Shown piece by piece: positions 1 to 12,476 of a stretch of 64,000 bases of DNA. The notes beneath the pieces were generated by a model. It made no database searches. It saw only the letters and a list, made by a program, of their open reading frames with translations, and had not been told where the DNA came from. Numbering within the stretch: the stretch's first letter is position 1; every line of letters starts with the position of its first letter. Origin of the DNA: Coptis chinensis (taxonomy: Eukaryota > Streptophyta > Magnoliopsida > Ranunculales > Ranunculaceae); NCBI GenBank assembly GCA_015680905.1, contig CM027382.1, positions 2,604,001 to 2,668,000 of the forward strand, given 5' to 3'. The position numbers were made by a program, and so were the translations under genes.

Positions 1-2166
1 AGATATGCACGAAACAATTGTACCTGAAAGGCCATCTTCATGTGATAAGTGTTCCTGCACAATGCAAACAAAGAACCTAGCTGATAAAACATAATCATAT
101 CAGGTACAGATGAAGAGGAGGAAGCCACTGAGATCAGAAGAAGGAATATGAGTGATCATCGTTCTAAAATAGAGTAATTTATTTTCAGGATAGAAGAGTC
201 GGTATTCCGGGGGTTTTTGGAATGGTTTCTGATTTTTTTTTGCTGGATTCTGACGTTACTCAAAAAGAATCCTTTAATGTCGTTTTAGCTGGGAAACGCT
301 AGTTTTAAACTTCCTAGATTCATTAAATAAGATTTCAATGTGTCATACCTTGGGAAAGACTGCATTTCAAGCTACACCGTTTATCTCACTTTCTCTTATC
401 ATGATTATCTGACTCAAATCACTGTCATTACAGAGAGATTGGCCAGTAAATATGATACAAAAAGAAATTAAAGATTACTGTTAGAAAGTAAAAATTACGC
501 AGAAGTGTTCTTAAATGTTTGTTGAATTTTTTATTTGGAACTGTAATATTGATGATGCTAAAAATAAATAAGAGAAGAACAGTTATACATATAATTATAC
601 AAATGGATGCACCTAATTCAATGGAGCCATGAACCATTATCAGAGAAAAGGAGAAGTTCGAAAATGTTTGTGTACCTTCAATGTTGCACAAAAGACATGC
701 TTCACAGAATCTTGCCCATGCCTTCATTTATTATCTAGCAAACCAAATGAGATGGTTTTGAAGAAGAGTGAGATAACAACACCATTCCATACAATGTGAA
801 CGCCTAGGACAGGAATAAACTTGAAACGAAATTGTTTCACTTTTTGAATGAGGGAGATAGAAGGTTTAGAAGATGACGGCTCTCATAATGTACCTTTCTG
901 ATTACAATTGTTAACATTCATCGAGAATTAATTAGGGGATTTACCTTGTGAATCCATTTAACCATGAACCATTAACGTCCGAAGCCCATCGCTTTTTTTT
1001 CTCGTTTGTTTCTGTGTGCGCAAACCAACCATTCAGTCAACAACATTTGAGCTTGTGTGGAACAGTCAAGTGGCACTATTAGTTCAAAATTGAGAACAAA
1101 AAAATGTAAATCAATAAAATTAGCAATAGAATTCATTTTGCAAAAGAAAAAAGGGGGAGAAAAAAAAAAAGATTGCTAGCAACCTAACCTTAAAAATGAA
1201 GAGAATGGAGTCGTGGAGACAAATGGTTGTTATTTCACTGTGTATTGAAAAGAAGAGTCTGTATTCAATTCAATAAATGAGAAAAGCATTCAATCATTCA
1301 GTTTGTGCGTTTTAGTATTTATTATTTAAACCATGTAGAAAGAGCTTTTTAGATTCCACAGAATGTCATCTTATGCTTGAAGCCCGACAATCCAAGGGCA
1401 ATGAAAATGCCCATATTTGAATTTGTTCAAAGTTTAAAAAAAAAAAAAAAAATGTTCAATGAATGAAAGGAGAAGTTTGTGGGAAAAAAAAAAATCGAAC
1501 AATCGAAAAGAGAACCTACCTGAGAAAATAGGAGTGGTGCATCATGGCAGTCGCAATCCATCTCAAGGATCAGAAATTATATTGTTGGGAGAGGATGAGA
1601 GACACTGGAGTCAGAGATGTTGAGTTTAGTTGTTGAGCAGCCGACTTTGTTTTAAGCGGTACTTGATGGTGGAGTTAATTCGCGGGTCTATTGGAAGTTC
1701 CTTCCTTTACATTTTGGTTCCTTCCTTTATGTTTTGTTTAGTCTAATAGAAACAAAGCCCAATCCAAAAGCCCACAACTGATTGGGAAGAGAAGCCGTTA
1801 TAAAATTTGTTAATTGTTATAAAAGGAACAAACTTAAAGTTAGCCCATTAAATTTTTATTAATTAAAAATTTAATTAAATTAAAGTAGGCATCCGATGTG
1901 TAACCAGTGTATGAATTGAACACAAATTATGTGGTTCCAATGCTTAGGTTTAGCTCATTAAATTATTATTAATTGAAATATTGATTACATATCAATGCAT
2001 GCATTGAATTTGTATTACAAAACATTTAGTTCATCAAGTAATACTTTTAAATGGCATTGAAAAGGAGTTTCAAAATGCTCTAGATCGTACATCTGCTCCA
2101 ATCTAACTCAGATCCCTAGACGATCCGACCACTCTTTGTCCTGCCATTGTGTTTTATTATAATAGA
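1..2166 (-). mobile_element. Helitron-like element, 5' part, runs off the left edge
   Basis: Read on the minus strand from 2166, the sequence starts with TCTATTATAATAAAAC, the same 5' terminus as the plus-strand elements at 8350, 14186 and 23507. From there to base 1 it is a near-identical inverted copy of 23507-25670: base 1 pairs with about 25670 and the lengths differ by only a few bases. The window edge cuts it, so its 3' hairpin and CTAG end are not visible. It carries the same captured exon-like pieces as element Z. No Rep/helicase coding is seen, so it is non-autonomous. TC start and hairpin-CTAG end are known Helitron hallmarks; membership of this copy is inferred from its identity to Z. 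Confidence 0.8.
1520..1561 (-). pseudogene. Captured exon-like piece (MDCDCHDAPLLFSQ), copy in left Helitron
   Basis: On the minus strand an ATG opens a 14-codon frame, MDCDCHDAPLLFSQ, which ends exactly at CAG followed by GTAGGT, a good plant splice donor. A CT-rich, 5'UTR-like stretch precedes it. The same piece lies in Z at 24113-24154. It looks like the first coding exon of a host gene captured by the Helitron. I do not recognise the gene. Confidence 0.35.
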
Positions 2167-3637
2167 TAGAGGTGGAAATCTTCACCCAAAGATAATTTTT
2201 GGAATTCAAAACGCATTAATTTATTTTCCAATAACCATGCATTAACCATCTTTAAGCCCAAGAGTCTTCAAGTATACTTTACACACCATGGTTACAAACT
2301 GACAATCTTAAATTGGTTAATACTCGAGCATATTTCAAGCTTACATCTTAGGGTTTAATATATTTCAAAATCATACATAATATAGATGAAGACTTGTCAA
2401 AGGTGTATTTAATGTGTTAAGTAAACACTTTAAATGTTATTTAGGAGACCTTTCAAATGTCCCCATTACCCGGCCCATAGCTGTCAAAAACGTCCAATGC
2501 ATGTATTGAACACAAAATATTCATTTCATATTAAATTTTTATTAATTAAAATCTTAATTACGGTTAGGCATCCAATATATAACCAATGTATGCATTGAAC
2601 ACAAATTATTTTCAATTAATTGAAATATTGATTACATTAGGCATCTAATGTATGAATTGAATTTGTATTTAAAAACCCTCTTTATGCAAATCCCCGCACA
2701 CATCTAACTCAGATCCCCACGCGATCCCGACCACTCTTTGTCTACCCATTTTGTTATTGAACACAAAATATTGTTTTCCTATTAAGTTTTTATTAATTGA
2801 AATATTAATTACGATTAGGCATCCAATGTATAACCAATGTATGCATTGAACACAAATTATTTTTAATTAATTGAAATATTGATTACATTAGGAATCTAAT
2901 GTATGCATTGAATTTGTGTATAAAAAACCCTCTTTTTGCAAATCCCCACACACATCTAACTCAGATCCCCACGTGATCCTTTATCTACCCATTTTGTTTT
3001 ATTATAATAGCGGTGGAAATATTCACCCAAAGATAATTTTTGGTATTCAAAACGCATTAATATATTTCTCAATAACCATTAACTATCTTTAAGCCCAAGT
3101 GTCTTCAAGTAGACCTTACACACCACGGTTACAAACTGACAATCTTAAATTAGTTGATACTCGAGCGTATTTTGAGCTTACATCTTAGGGTTTAATATAT
3201 TTTAAAATCATACATAATATCGATGAAGACTTGTCAAAGGTGTATTTAGTGTGTTAAGTAAACACTTTAAATGTTATTAAGGAGACCTTTCAAATGTCTC
3301 AATATTATGTGTCAAAAACGTCCAATGTATGTATTGAACACAAAATATTTTTTTCCCTATTAAATTTTTATTAATTAAAATATTAATTACGATTAGGCAT
3401 CCAATGTATAACCAATGTATGCATTGAACACAAATTATTTTTAATTAATTGAAATATTGATTACATTAGGAATCTAATGTATGCATTGAATTTGTATTTA
3501 AAAACCCTCTTTATGTAAATCCCCACACACATCTAACTCAGATCCCCATGTGATCCCGGCCACTCTTTGTTTACCCATTTTATTTTATTATAATAGAGGT
3601 GGAATTTTTTACCCAAAGATAATTGTTGGGATTCAAA
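2066..3637. repeat. Left arm of a 1.57-kb inverted repeat
   Basis: This stretch is the near-identical reverse complement of 6877-8452. Similarity stops at about 2066 on one side, where the right arm diverges after GCATTTTGAAAC, and at about 3637 on the other, where the right arm begins abruptly. The arms are made of Helitron 5' terminal segments. Confidence 0.8.
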
Positions 3638-5085
3638 ATGCATTAATTTATTTTCTAATAACCATTATTTTTAAGCCCAAGAGTCTTTAAGTAGACTTTA
3701 CACACCGCGGTTACAAACTGACAATCTTAAATTGGTTAATACTCAGGCATATTTCAAGCTTACATCTTGGGTTTTAATATATTTTAAAATCATATATAAT
3801 ATAGATGAAGACTTGTCAAAGCTGTATTTAATGTGTTAAGTAAACACTTTAAATGTTATTTAGGAGACCTTTCAAATGTCCCCGTTACCCCATAGGTGTC
3901 AAAAACGTCCAATGTATGTATTGGACACAAAATATTTTTTTCCTATTAAATTTTTATTAATTAAAATATTAATTACAATTATGCATCCAATATATAACCA
4001 ATGTATGCACTGAACACAAATTATTTTTAATTAATTGAAATATTGATTACATTAGGCATCTAATGTATGCATTGAATTTGTATTTAAAATCCCTTTTTAT
4101 GCAAATCCTCAAGACACATCTAACTCGGATCCCCCCACGATCCGACTACTCTTTGTCTACCCATTTTGTTGGTGAAGACAAAATATTATTTTCCTACTAA
4201 ATTTTTATTAATTAGAATATTAATTACGGTTAGGCATCCAATGTATAACCAATGTATGCATTGAACACAAATTATTTTTAATTAATTGAAATATTGATTA
4301 CATTAGGTAACTAATGTATGCATTGAATTTGTATATAAAAACCCTCTCTGTGCAAATCCCCACACACATCTAACTCAGATCCCCACGTGATCCTTTGTCT
4401 ACCCATTTTGTTTTATTATAATAGCAGTGGAAATATTCACCCAAAAATAACTTTTGGTATTCAAAACGCATTAATATATTTTCAAATAACCATTAACTAT
4501 CTTTAAGCCCAAAAGTCTTCAAGTATACCTTACATACTACGGTTACAAACTAACAATCTTAAATTGGTTGATACTCGAGTGTATTTCAAGCTTACATCTT
4601 GGGGTTTAATATATTTCAAAATCATACATAATATCGATGAAGACTTGTCAAAGGCGTATTTAATGTGTTAAGTAAACACTTTAAATGTGATTAAGGAGAC
4701 CTTTAAAATGTCCACATTACTCCATATGTGTCAAAAACGTCCAATGTATGTATTGAACACAAAATATTTTTTCCTTATTAAATTTTTATTAATTAAAATA
4801 TTAATTACGATTAGGCATCCAATGTATAACCAATGTATGCATTGAACACAAATTATTTTTAATTAATTGAAACATTGATTACATTAGGCATAATGTATGC
4901 ATTGGTTATACATTAGATGCATAAAGAAGGGTTTTAAATACAAATTCAATGCATACATTAGATGCCTAATGTATGCATTGAATTTGTATTTAAAATCCCT
5001 CTTTATGCAAATCCCCACACACATCTAACTCATATCCCCACGTGATCTTGACCACTTTTTGTCTACCAATTTTGTTTTATTATAA
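2167..5085 (-). repeat. Higher-order tandem array of Helitron 5' segments (left array)
   Basis: The stretch consists of minus-strand units, each opening with a version of the Helitron 5' end (TCTATTATAATAAAAC or a shortened form) followed by the same subterminal DNA, recognisable by GGGGATCTGAGTTAGATGTG and repeated TGTATGCATTGAA motifs. Unit starts on the minus strand lie near 5085, 4424, 4170 (partial), 3597, 3010, 2755 (partial) and then 2166. Spacings alternate long, short, long (about 590-660, 250, 570-590), giving a higher-order repeat of about 1.43-1.49 kb present twice. No gene is seen. Confidence 0.75.
4920..5007. repeat. Near-perfect 41-bp hairpin
   Basis: Arms 4920-4960 and 4967-5007 are near-exact reverse complements around the 6-base loop GATGCC. 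The arms contain the CAAATTCAATGCATACATTA motif of the surrounding Helitron array, so the hairpin seems to arise where two array pieces meet head to head. Confidence 0.8.
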
Positions 5086-6355
5086 TCTATTATAATAAAA
5101 CACAATGGCAGGACAAAGGGAGGTCGGGATCGCGTGGGGATCTGAGTTAGATGTGCATGGGAATCTGAAGAGAGAGACATGTATGGCTTATATCATTTTG
5201 AAACCGTTTCTAATTCTCAATGGCATTTAAAAAGATTTATTTAATGAATTAAATGTTGTCAATTCAATGCATTCTTAATATTATCAATTTAATTTCATCG
5301 GCCCTTATTAATTGATGAGATAATTCTTTTAATGCAAATTCAATGCAATGCATGCATTGGTTGTACATTGGATTCTTAATATTTTCAAATTTTCAATTAC
5401 TAAAAAAATAATGGACATAAATCAAATTGCTCTTCTTTCCCATTTGGCTCTTTCCTATTTATTGCATTTAAAACAAAGTTAACGACTAATTTATGAGTTT
5501 TCTTTCTCAAATATATACATTCTAAACACTGACTTCCGAATCTAATTTGAATGGGCTTGGGCTTCAGCCACACTACAGTCTAGCACGATAAATTAAATTG
5601 AGAGAGTGAACGATCCAAGTATAGTCTAGCGCTCCCACCTTTCAAGCTCTCAAAGAAACGGCATGAGTTAATTTCACAACGACTAATTTCACATCCTCAT
5701 CAAAATGCCTATCATCAACGACTAATTTCAAAGATACTGTAACTCCTCTCTCTCATTTGGCCTTCCCAAATAACCAATACTGTCTGCTATTAAAACAGCA
5801 ATGATTTTTCCCTTACGTTGCTCCTCTACTCTCAGTATAAAACCTGGAGCGTTTGCCCTCTCACAATTCGCTAAACTCTCACTCCAGTTTCGGCATTGTT
5901 CAAAGAAGTGCTTTTCTATTACTAATGTCTATTTCTTTACATCACCGTCCATCTTTTCTAATTGTTCATTTAACAATTCATGTTCTATGTTTGTTTCTGG
6001 CTCTAGATTTTCGGCCTCGGCTAACCAAACTCTTACTACCAGGATTCCAACAGGTTCTTGACATGATTCAATTTGCTTTCCCTTCAATTAGTTTTCGATT
6101 TCAGAACCTTATGTAATTTGCTATTGCATGCTATATTTTTTTACTGAAAATTGGTCTACGTTACTGTAGCCACAATAATATGATGCATGTAACATTTACA
6201 GCATTTTATGTTGATTGCCCATGTGTTCTGAATTCCAATTGAGGTAACTAAATATGTAGCAAAACATTTTGACAGTTTAGTCGTTTATGCGTGGCTCAGT
6301 TTGGGTTAAGGTGTTTACAGTTTAGTCGTTTCGTTTCTGGAGAACAAATTTCTTG
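5086..6355 (+). mobile_element. Helitron 5' end with its own filler, truncated
   Basis: TCTATTATAATAAAACAC starts at 5086, preceded by A as expected for A|T target insertion. It abuts a minus-strand unit start at 5085, so two 5' ends meet head to head. After about 80 bases of shared 5' sequence the DNA becomes unique (about 5160-6350), with a TATA-like CAGTATAAAACC near 5837 and a CT-rich, UTR-like region, which suggests a captured promoter. No 3' hairpin plus CTAG is found before the array resumes at about 6356, so the element is truncated. Small open frames at 5801-6116 have no recognisable domain. Confidence 0.55.
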
Positions 6356-6876
6356 TCCAATGTATGTATTGAACACAAAATATTTTTTCCCTATTAAATT
6401 TTTATTAATTAAAATATTAATTACGATTAGGCATCCAATGTATAACCAATGTATGCATTGAACGCAAATTATTTTTAATTAATTGAAATATTGATTACAT
6501 TAGGAATTTAATGTATGCATTGAATTTGTATTTAAAAACCCTCTTTATGTAAATCCTCACACACATCTAACTCAGATCCCCATGTGATCCCGACCACTCT
6601 TTGTCTACCCATTTTATTTTATTATAATAGAGGTGGAAATTTTTACCCAAAGATAATTGTTGGGATTCAAAACGCATTAATTTATTTTCTAATAACCATT
6701 ATTTTTAAGCCCAAGAGTCTTTAAGTAGACTTTACACACCGCGGTTACAAACTGACAATCTTAAATTGGTTAATACTCGGGCATATTTCAAGCTTACATC
6801 TTGGGTTTTAATATATTTCAAAATCATATATAATATAGATGAAGACTTGTCAAAGCTGTATTTAATGTGCTAAGTC
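6356..6876 (-). repeat. Array fragment in left-arm orientation
   Basis: A further minus-strand Helitron 5' unit, with its start near 6632. It breaks off at 6876, where orientation flips. Its part 6356-6675 is the reverse complement of about 6877-7198, which makes a tight local palindrome. Confidence 0.7.
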
Positions 6877-8452
6877 GTTTTGAATCCCAACAATTATCTT
6901 TGGGTAAAAATTTCCACCTCTATTATAATAAAATAAAATGGGTAGACAAAGAGTGGTCGGGATCACATGGGGATCTGAGTTAGATGTGTGTGGGGATTTA
7001 CATAAAGAGGGTTTTTAAATACAAATTCAATGCATACATTAAATTCCTAATGTAATCAATATTTCAATTAATTAAAAATAATTTGTGTTCAATGCATACA
7101 TTGGTTATACATTGGATGCCTAATCGTAATTAATATTTTAATTAATAAAAATTTAATAGGGAAAAAATATTTTGTGTTCAATACATACATTGGACATTTT
7201 TTACACATATGGGGTAATTGAGACATTTGAAAGGTCTCCTTAATAACATTTAAAGTGTTTACTTAACACACTAAATACACCTTTGACAAGTCTTCATCGA
7301 TATTATGTATGATTTTGAAATATATTAAACCCTAAGATGTAAGCTCAAAATAAATTTCGAGTATCAACTAATTTAAGATTGTCGGTTTGTAACCGTGGTG
7401 TGTAAGGTCTACTTGAAGACACTTGGGCTTAAAGATAGTTAATGGTTATTGAGAAATATATTAATGCGTTTTTGAATACCAAAATTATCTTTGGGTGAAT
7501 ATTTCCACCGCTATTATAATAAAACAAAATGGGTAGATAAAGGATCACGTGGGGATCTGAGTTAGATGTGTGTGGGGATTTGCAAAAAGAGGGTTTTTAT
7601 ACACAAATTCAATGCATACATTAGATTCCTAATGTAATCAATATTTCAATTAATTAAAAATAATTTGTGTTCAATGCATACATTGGTTATACATTGGATG
7701 CCTAATCGTAATTAATATTTTAATTAATAAAAACTTAATAGGGAAACAATATTTTGTGTTCAATAACAAAATGGGTAGACAAAGAGTGGTCGGGATCGCG
7801 TGGGGATCTGAGTTAGATGTGTGTGGGGATTTGCATAAAGAGGGTTTTTAAATACAAATTCAATTCATACATTAGATGCCTAATGTAATCAATATTTCAA
7901 TTAATTGAAAATAATTTGTGTTCAATGCATACATTGGTTATATATTGGATGCCTAACCGTAATTAAGATTTTAATTAATAAAAATTTAATATGAAATGAA
8001 TATTTTGTGTTCAATACATGCATTGGACGTTTTTGACAGCTATGGGGTAATGGGGACATTTGAAAGGTCTCCTAAATAACATTTAAAGTGTTTACTTAAC
8101 ACATTAAATACACCTTTGACAAGTCTTCATCTATATTATGTATGATTTTGAAATATATTAAACCCCAAGATGTAAGCTTGAAATATGCTCGAGTATTAAC
8201 CAATTTAAGATTGTCAGTTTGTAACCATGGTGTGTAAAGTATACTTAAAGACTCTTGGGCTTAAAGATGGTTAATGCATGGTTATTGGAAAATAAATTAA
8301 TGCGTTTTGAATTCCAAAAATTATCTTTGGGTGAAGATTTCCACCTCTATCTATTATAATAAAACACAATGACAGGACAAAGAGAGGTCGGGATCGCGTG
8401 GGGATCTGAGTTAGATTGGAGCAGATGTACGATCTAGAGCATTTTGAAACCC
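6877..8452 (+). repeat. Right arm of the inverted repeat: plus-strand array of Helitron 5' segments
   Basis: Plus-strand units start near 6919, 7511, 7765 (partial) and 8350, repeating the spacing of the left array in reverse (about 592, 254, 585). The arm is the reverse complement of 2066-3637. No coding sequence is apparent. Confidence 0.8.
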
Positions 8453-9382
8453 CTTTGATGCTAATTCTCAATGACATTTAAGTCGATTCCTTACCTATAT
8501 TAAACTTATTAAGTGTTTTTAAAGATTGTATTAAAAGAAATTAATCAATTACAAAAAAAAAAAATGGTTGTATTAATAGTAATGATTAATACACCATCTA
8601 AGAAATTTTCAATTAATCAATTACAAAAAAAAAACGGTTGTATTAATAGTAAGGATTAATACACCATCCAAGAAATTTTCTACACCATTTTTGAAATTTT
8701 GAAACGCCCGTAGTCTTTTGGAATGACCTTTTACACAATATTATACTCATAATCAATTTGTAACATTCTCATAATTATGAATCATCAATTTACCCATCAA
8801 TGTATCTATGTTACATTTTAGTCTTTGGAATTATCTTAATTTTTCCACAATTGTTGTTCTTCTTAATTAATAAAACACAATGGCAAGACAAAGAAAGGTC
8901 GGGATCGCGTGGGGATCTGAGTTAGATTGGGGCAGATGTACGATCTAGAGCATTTTGAAACCCCTTTGATGCTAATTCTCAATGACATTTAAGTCGATTC
9001 CTTACCTATATTAAACTTATTAAGTGTTTTTAAAGATTGTATTAAAAAAAATTAATCAATTACAAAAAAAAAATGTTGTATTAATAGTAATGATTAATAC
9101 ACCATCCAAGAAAATTTCAATTAATCAATTACAAAAAAAAATGGCTGTATTAATAGTAAGGATTAATACACCATCCAAGAAATTTTCTACACCATTTTTG
9201 AAATTTTGAAACGCCCGTAGTCTTTTGGAATGACCTTTTACACAATATTATACTCATAATCAATTTGTAACATTCTCATAATTATGAATCATCAATTTAC
9301 CCATCAATGTATCTACGTTACATTTTAGTCTTTGGAGTTATCTTAATTTTTCCACAATTGTTGTTCTTCTTAATTAAAACGG
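8361..9382 (+). repeat. 511-bp tandem duplication near the 5' end of X
   Basis: AAAACACAAT begins at 8361 and again at 8872, and the following ~510 bases repeat almost exactly, up to the TTGTTCTTCTTAATTAA tract. Inside each copy is a smaller direct repeat of about 75 bases containing ATTAATCAATTAC and poly(A). Element Y has a single copy (about 14760-15170), so the duplication followed the split of X and Y or was lost in Y. Confidence 0.75.
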
Positions 9383-11740
9383 TAAGCAAGCTATGATATG
9401 AGGTTAATTAGTATTCTCACATTAATTAGCACCATTAAAAGGCACCTCTAAAATGTAACCACTACTCAATAGTCAATAAAAATGACAATTTCTCTTAGAC
9501 TAGCTCTTAGTTTTATTTGTTTTTGCCATTGCTTTTCTTCTCTATTTTTCATTTTTCATTTTATTTTCTCATCAACATTTTACGTGTTTCATTTTGTTTT
9601 AGTCATGTTAGCCTTTTTTTTTTGGTGGTGTGTAACTTTGATTTTGGTACTTTTACATATTTTTGTGAAGCTAATGAATACTATTGGCAAGTTTAATGCA
9701 TTTCTAAAAACCAAGGACAATGGGGTTCAACAATATGACGTAAATTCCATTGTTAGTTTGTTACATACGTTGTTACTCTGTTCACTCTATGTTGCATATA
9801 TGGTATTACCAATGTTTAAGACATATTTGTCTTGATACGAATTATATATAACACTAATTAATTGTGTTGTTGTTGCTTTAAGAGCAGTACGTACATGTTT
9901 CTTCGTCAATTTTAATCTATCTCGAGATTCAAGAAACTATGGCTTCATGATGTTCTCAGAGTTGCTAACCATGCAAGGTAAAACTATATTTGTTCATTTC
10001 TCTTGCGACTGCCCACAAATATTTGTGTATGTTTTTTTGTCGTGCAATTTTAACATTAATTGTAGCAATTAAACATCAACGATTTCTTTATTTGCTTTCA
10101 ACTTTTTAGCATGTTTGAATTGATTTATTTTGTAGTTTCAATTTGTTGATGATGAAGGTGTCTAGGTGCAAGACAATATAGCTTGAGGTACATTTTTCTT
10201 TTCTTTTCTTTTTTTTTTCTTTGATAAACAACTCGAGGTAGTTAGTATGCTGGTAAAAGCTAGCCATAGCCCATAAGTCTAACACAATGTTATTCACGGA
10301 AGAAGAATGATTAATGTTCTCCAATGAGGCAATGAGTACAATATTGGTTTTGAGTTCAATTTGTTTTCATTTCAGTTTGAAATTTTTGTTTTTGTCGTTG
10401 TTAAAAATATATGTCTTTTCCTATTGAGCACCATTGTGACTATCATTCATTCTTTTCGCGAAACCTTGCTGCAATCTCTATTGATAATAATATTATTATT
10501 TCTTGACCATATCAGTAGCGAGTTTCTTTTGTATCAAGTAAGATCGTTGGGTACTTAGGTAGATTTGTGCATCTTTTTCAACCCCATTTCTTAAATTTTG
10601 ATTTTCTATGGTATTCCTATGTTATTGATATTTTATCATAAATTAATTTGCTTATTAGTTTATTAACAATAATTCCCCACACCTACTATTATGTCTAATT
10701 TGTTCTACCCAAAACATTTGATATTATAGTTATATAACTAATCAAGTTCGTGGAGAATCAATTAATATATATAAATTTACAGGGCGGAACGTACAAAAAA
10801 TTTAACGTTTATGTTGATTGCGTTGCTTTGTGATTTTTAACAGAGTGGTACTACACGGACCTACTTTAATTTTAGACCTACTATTGCGACTCACTATATT
10901 TGGATAACGTTGGTTTGCATTGCAATACACACGGACACGTACCTCTATGTAAATCAATGATTAGGATTTTTGACACATCGGTAGGTTCAAATAGTAGGTC
11001 AAATAAGTGGGTCGGTGTAGCATTACTGCTTTTAATACCCGACACAATTGTTAAATTTCAAGAGCATGATACAATGATACGATCTATTAGAAGGCTAGGA
11101 GCATTCAACTAGCTTGGTTATATATTTATCGTTTGTGTTGAGAGTTTGTGTTTATTTTCTTGAAAAATTGCCTCGCAATGACCTCATCTTCAAGGTCCTT
11201 TTTCTTAATACTTGATCTTATTTTGCTGATGAGAAGATTGTCCTGAAGTTGTTGGTAAAAAAATATGTAACACAAAAATACAATTTAGCATGAAAGGGTA
11301 ATATATTGAAAATTAAAATTACATCACATGAAGAGTTACCAAAATCTAAATATAAAAACGATATAGCATCCACTAAATTTACAATAATGAAATTTGAAAC
11401 GGTAGAGTACTTTAGAAAGACCATGCGCTCAATTCTTTAGAAAGCCTACCAAACATGTGGTGGTTTGTATTCCAAACGGAATCATTGAAGTTTCCTTTTT
11501 CTTTACCAGAAAAATTATTTGATTTTTCAAGACTCCCATTAGTGGCAGTCGTTACTCAACTCCTTCTTCGGCTTCCTCTCCCCGCCCCATTACTAAATCC
11601 AAAATTTTCTTTTTCTTCACCAGAAAATTAATTGGATTATTCAAAACTGCCATTAGTATAGTCGTTACACCCTAGCCTCTTTTGTTTCTCCATTTTCCTT
11701 TCCCATTCAATTCAATTATTCAATAAAACCACAATTCACG

Positions 11741-11748
11741 TATAAAAC
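11741..11748 (+). promoter_or_regulatory. TATA-like box of a captured promoter in X
   Basis: TATAAAAC lies just before a CT-rich leader (CTCTCTCTC at about 11762), the usual plant layout of TATA box and 5'UTR. The same block recurs in Y at about 17730. Downstream, ATGAATCCGATCATGTTTG runs straight into a splice-donor-like GGTAAGT. Promoter activity is not shown; this is a pattern match in a captured region. Confidence 0.3.
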
Positions 11749-11996
11749 CCCAACTCCCCACTCTCTCTCTCCCAAGATCGGTGGTTTCCGAACTTGCTCA
11801 AATTCACTTGTTGTAACCATCCCCCATAACTCTAGAAAGGTTCTATAAGATATAAAACAACTGCAATTTCCAACATCATTGTCTAAGTCTTCCTGTCTTC
11901 ATCAATTTCTTAGAACTAACTTTTTTCAATCATTGTTCATTGGGCGAATCTTAATTCCAATTTCAGAATTCAATTTGGTACTTGCAGAGTTTTTCA

Positions 11997-12476
11997 TTCT
12001 TTTTCTTTTTATTAATGACACAATTATATAGTTCCAATTAACTTGGTAGGTTTTATATTTTCTGATTTTTATAATTGAACAAGTTCAATGAATCCGATCA
12101 TGTTTGGTAAGTTTTCATTTTCATTTCATTTTGAATTCAGCTATTTTAGTTTGAATGAAACTATGCAAGCCTTATTTCAGGTTGCGAAATGGTTTTAGAT
12201 TGCATCGTTCAACTTGGATAACTAATTAATAAACTCCTTCTTTTTCTTTTTATTAATGATACAATTATACAATTCCAATTCACTTGGTAGGTTTTCTATT
12301 TTCTGATTTCTATAATTGAACAAGTTTAATGAATCCGATCATGTTTGGTAAGTTTTCATTTTCATTTCATTTTGAATTCAGCTATTTTAGTTTGAATGAA
12401 ACTATGCAAGCCTTATTTCAGGTTGCAAAATGGTTTTAGATTGCATCGTTCAATTTGGATAACTAATTAATAAACT
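11997..12476 (+). repeat. 241-bp tandem duplication including a short exon-like start
   Basis: The block starting TTCTTTTTCTTTTTATTAATG at 11997 repeats at 12238. Each copy contains ATGAATCCGATCATGTTTG followed by GTAAGT (peptide MNPIMF). The same duplication is in Y (about 17985-18467), so it predates the X/Y split. Confidence 0.75.

Noticed and set aside
428-727. 99-codon minus-strand frame with membrane-like stretch, shared with 25036-25260
   Set aside because: Its start differs between the two Helitron copies because of a length change, it has no known domain, and conservation is explained by the DNA duplication. Not enough support for a gene.
5801-6116. Two overlapping frames after a TATA-like box
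   Set aside because: Serine/phenylalanine-rich, low-complexity content, overlapping in two phases, no homology recognised. More like leader DNA.
9024-9835. Frames of 61 and 117 codons in Helitron X
   Set aside because: The first is a translated tandem repeat. The second is T-rich, phenylalanine/leucine-dominated sequence that is broken in Y.
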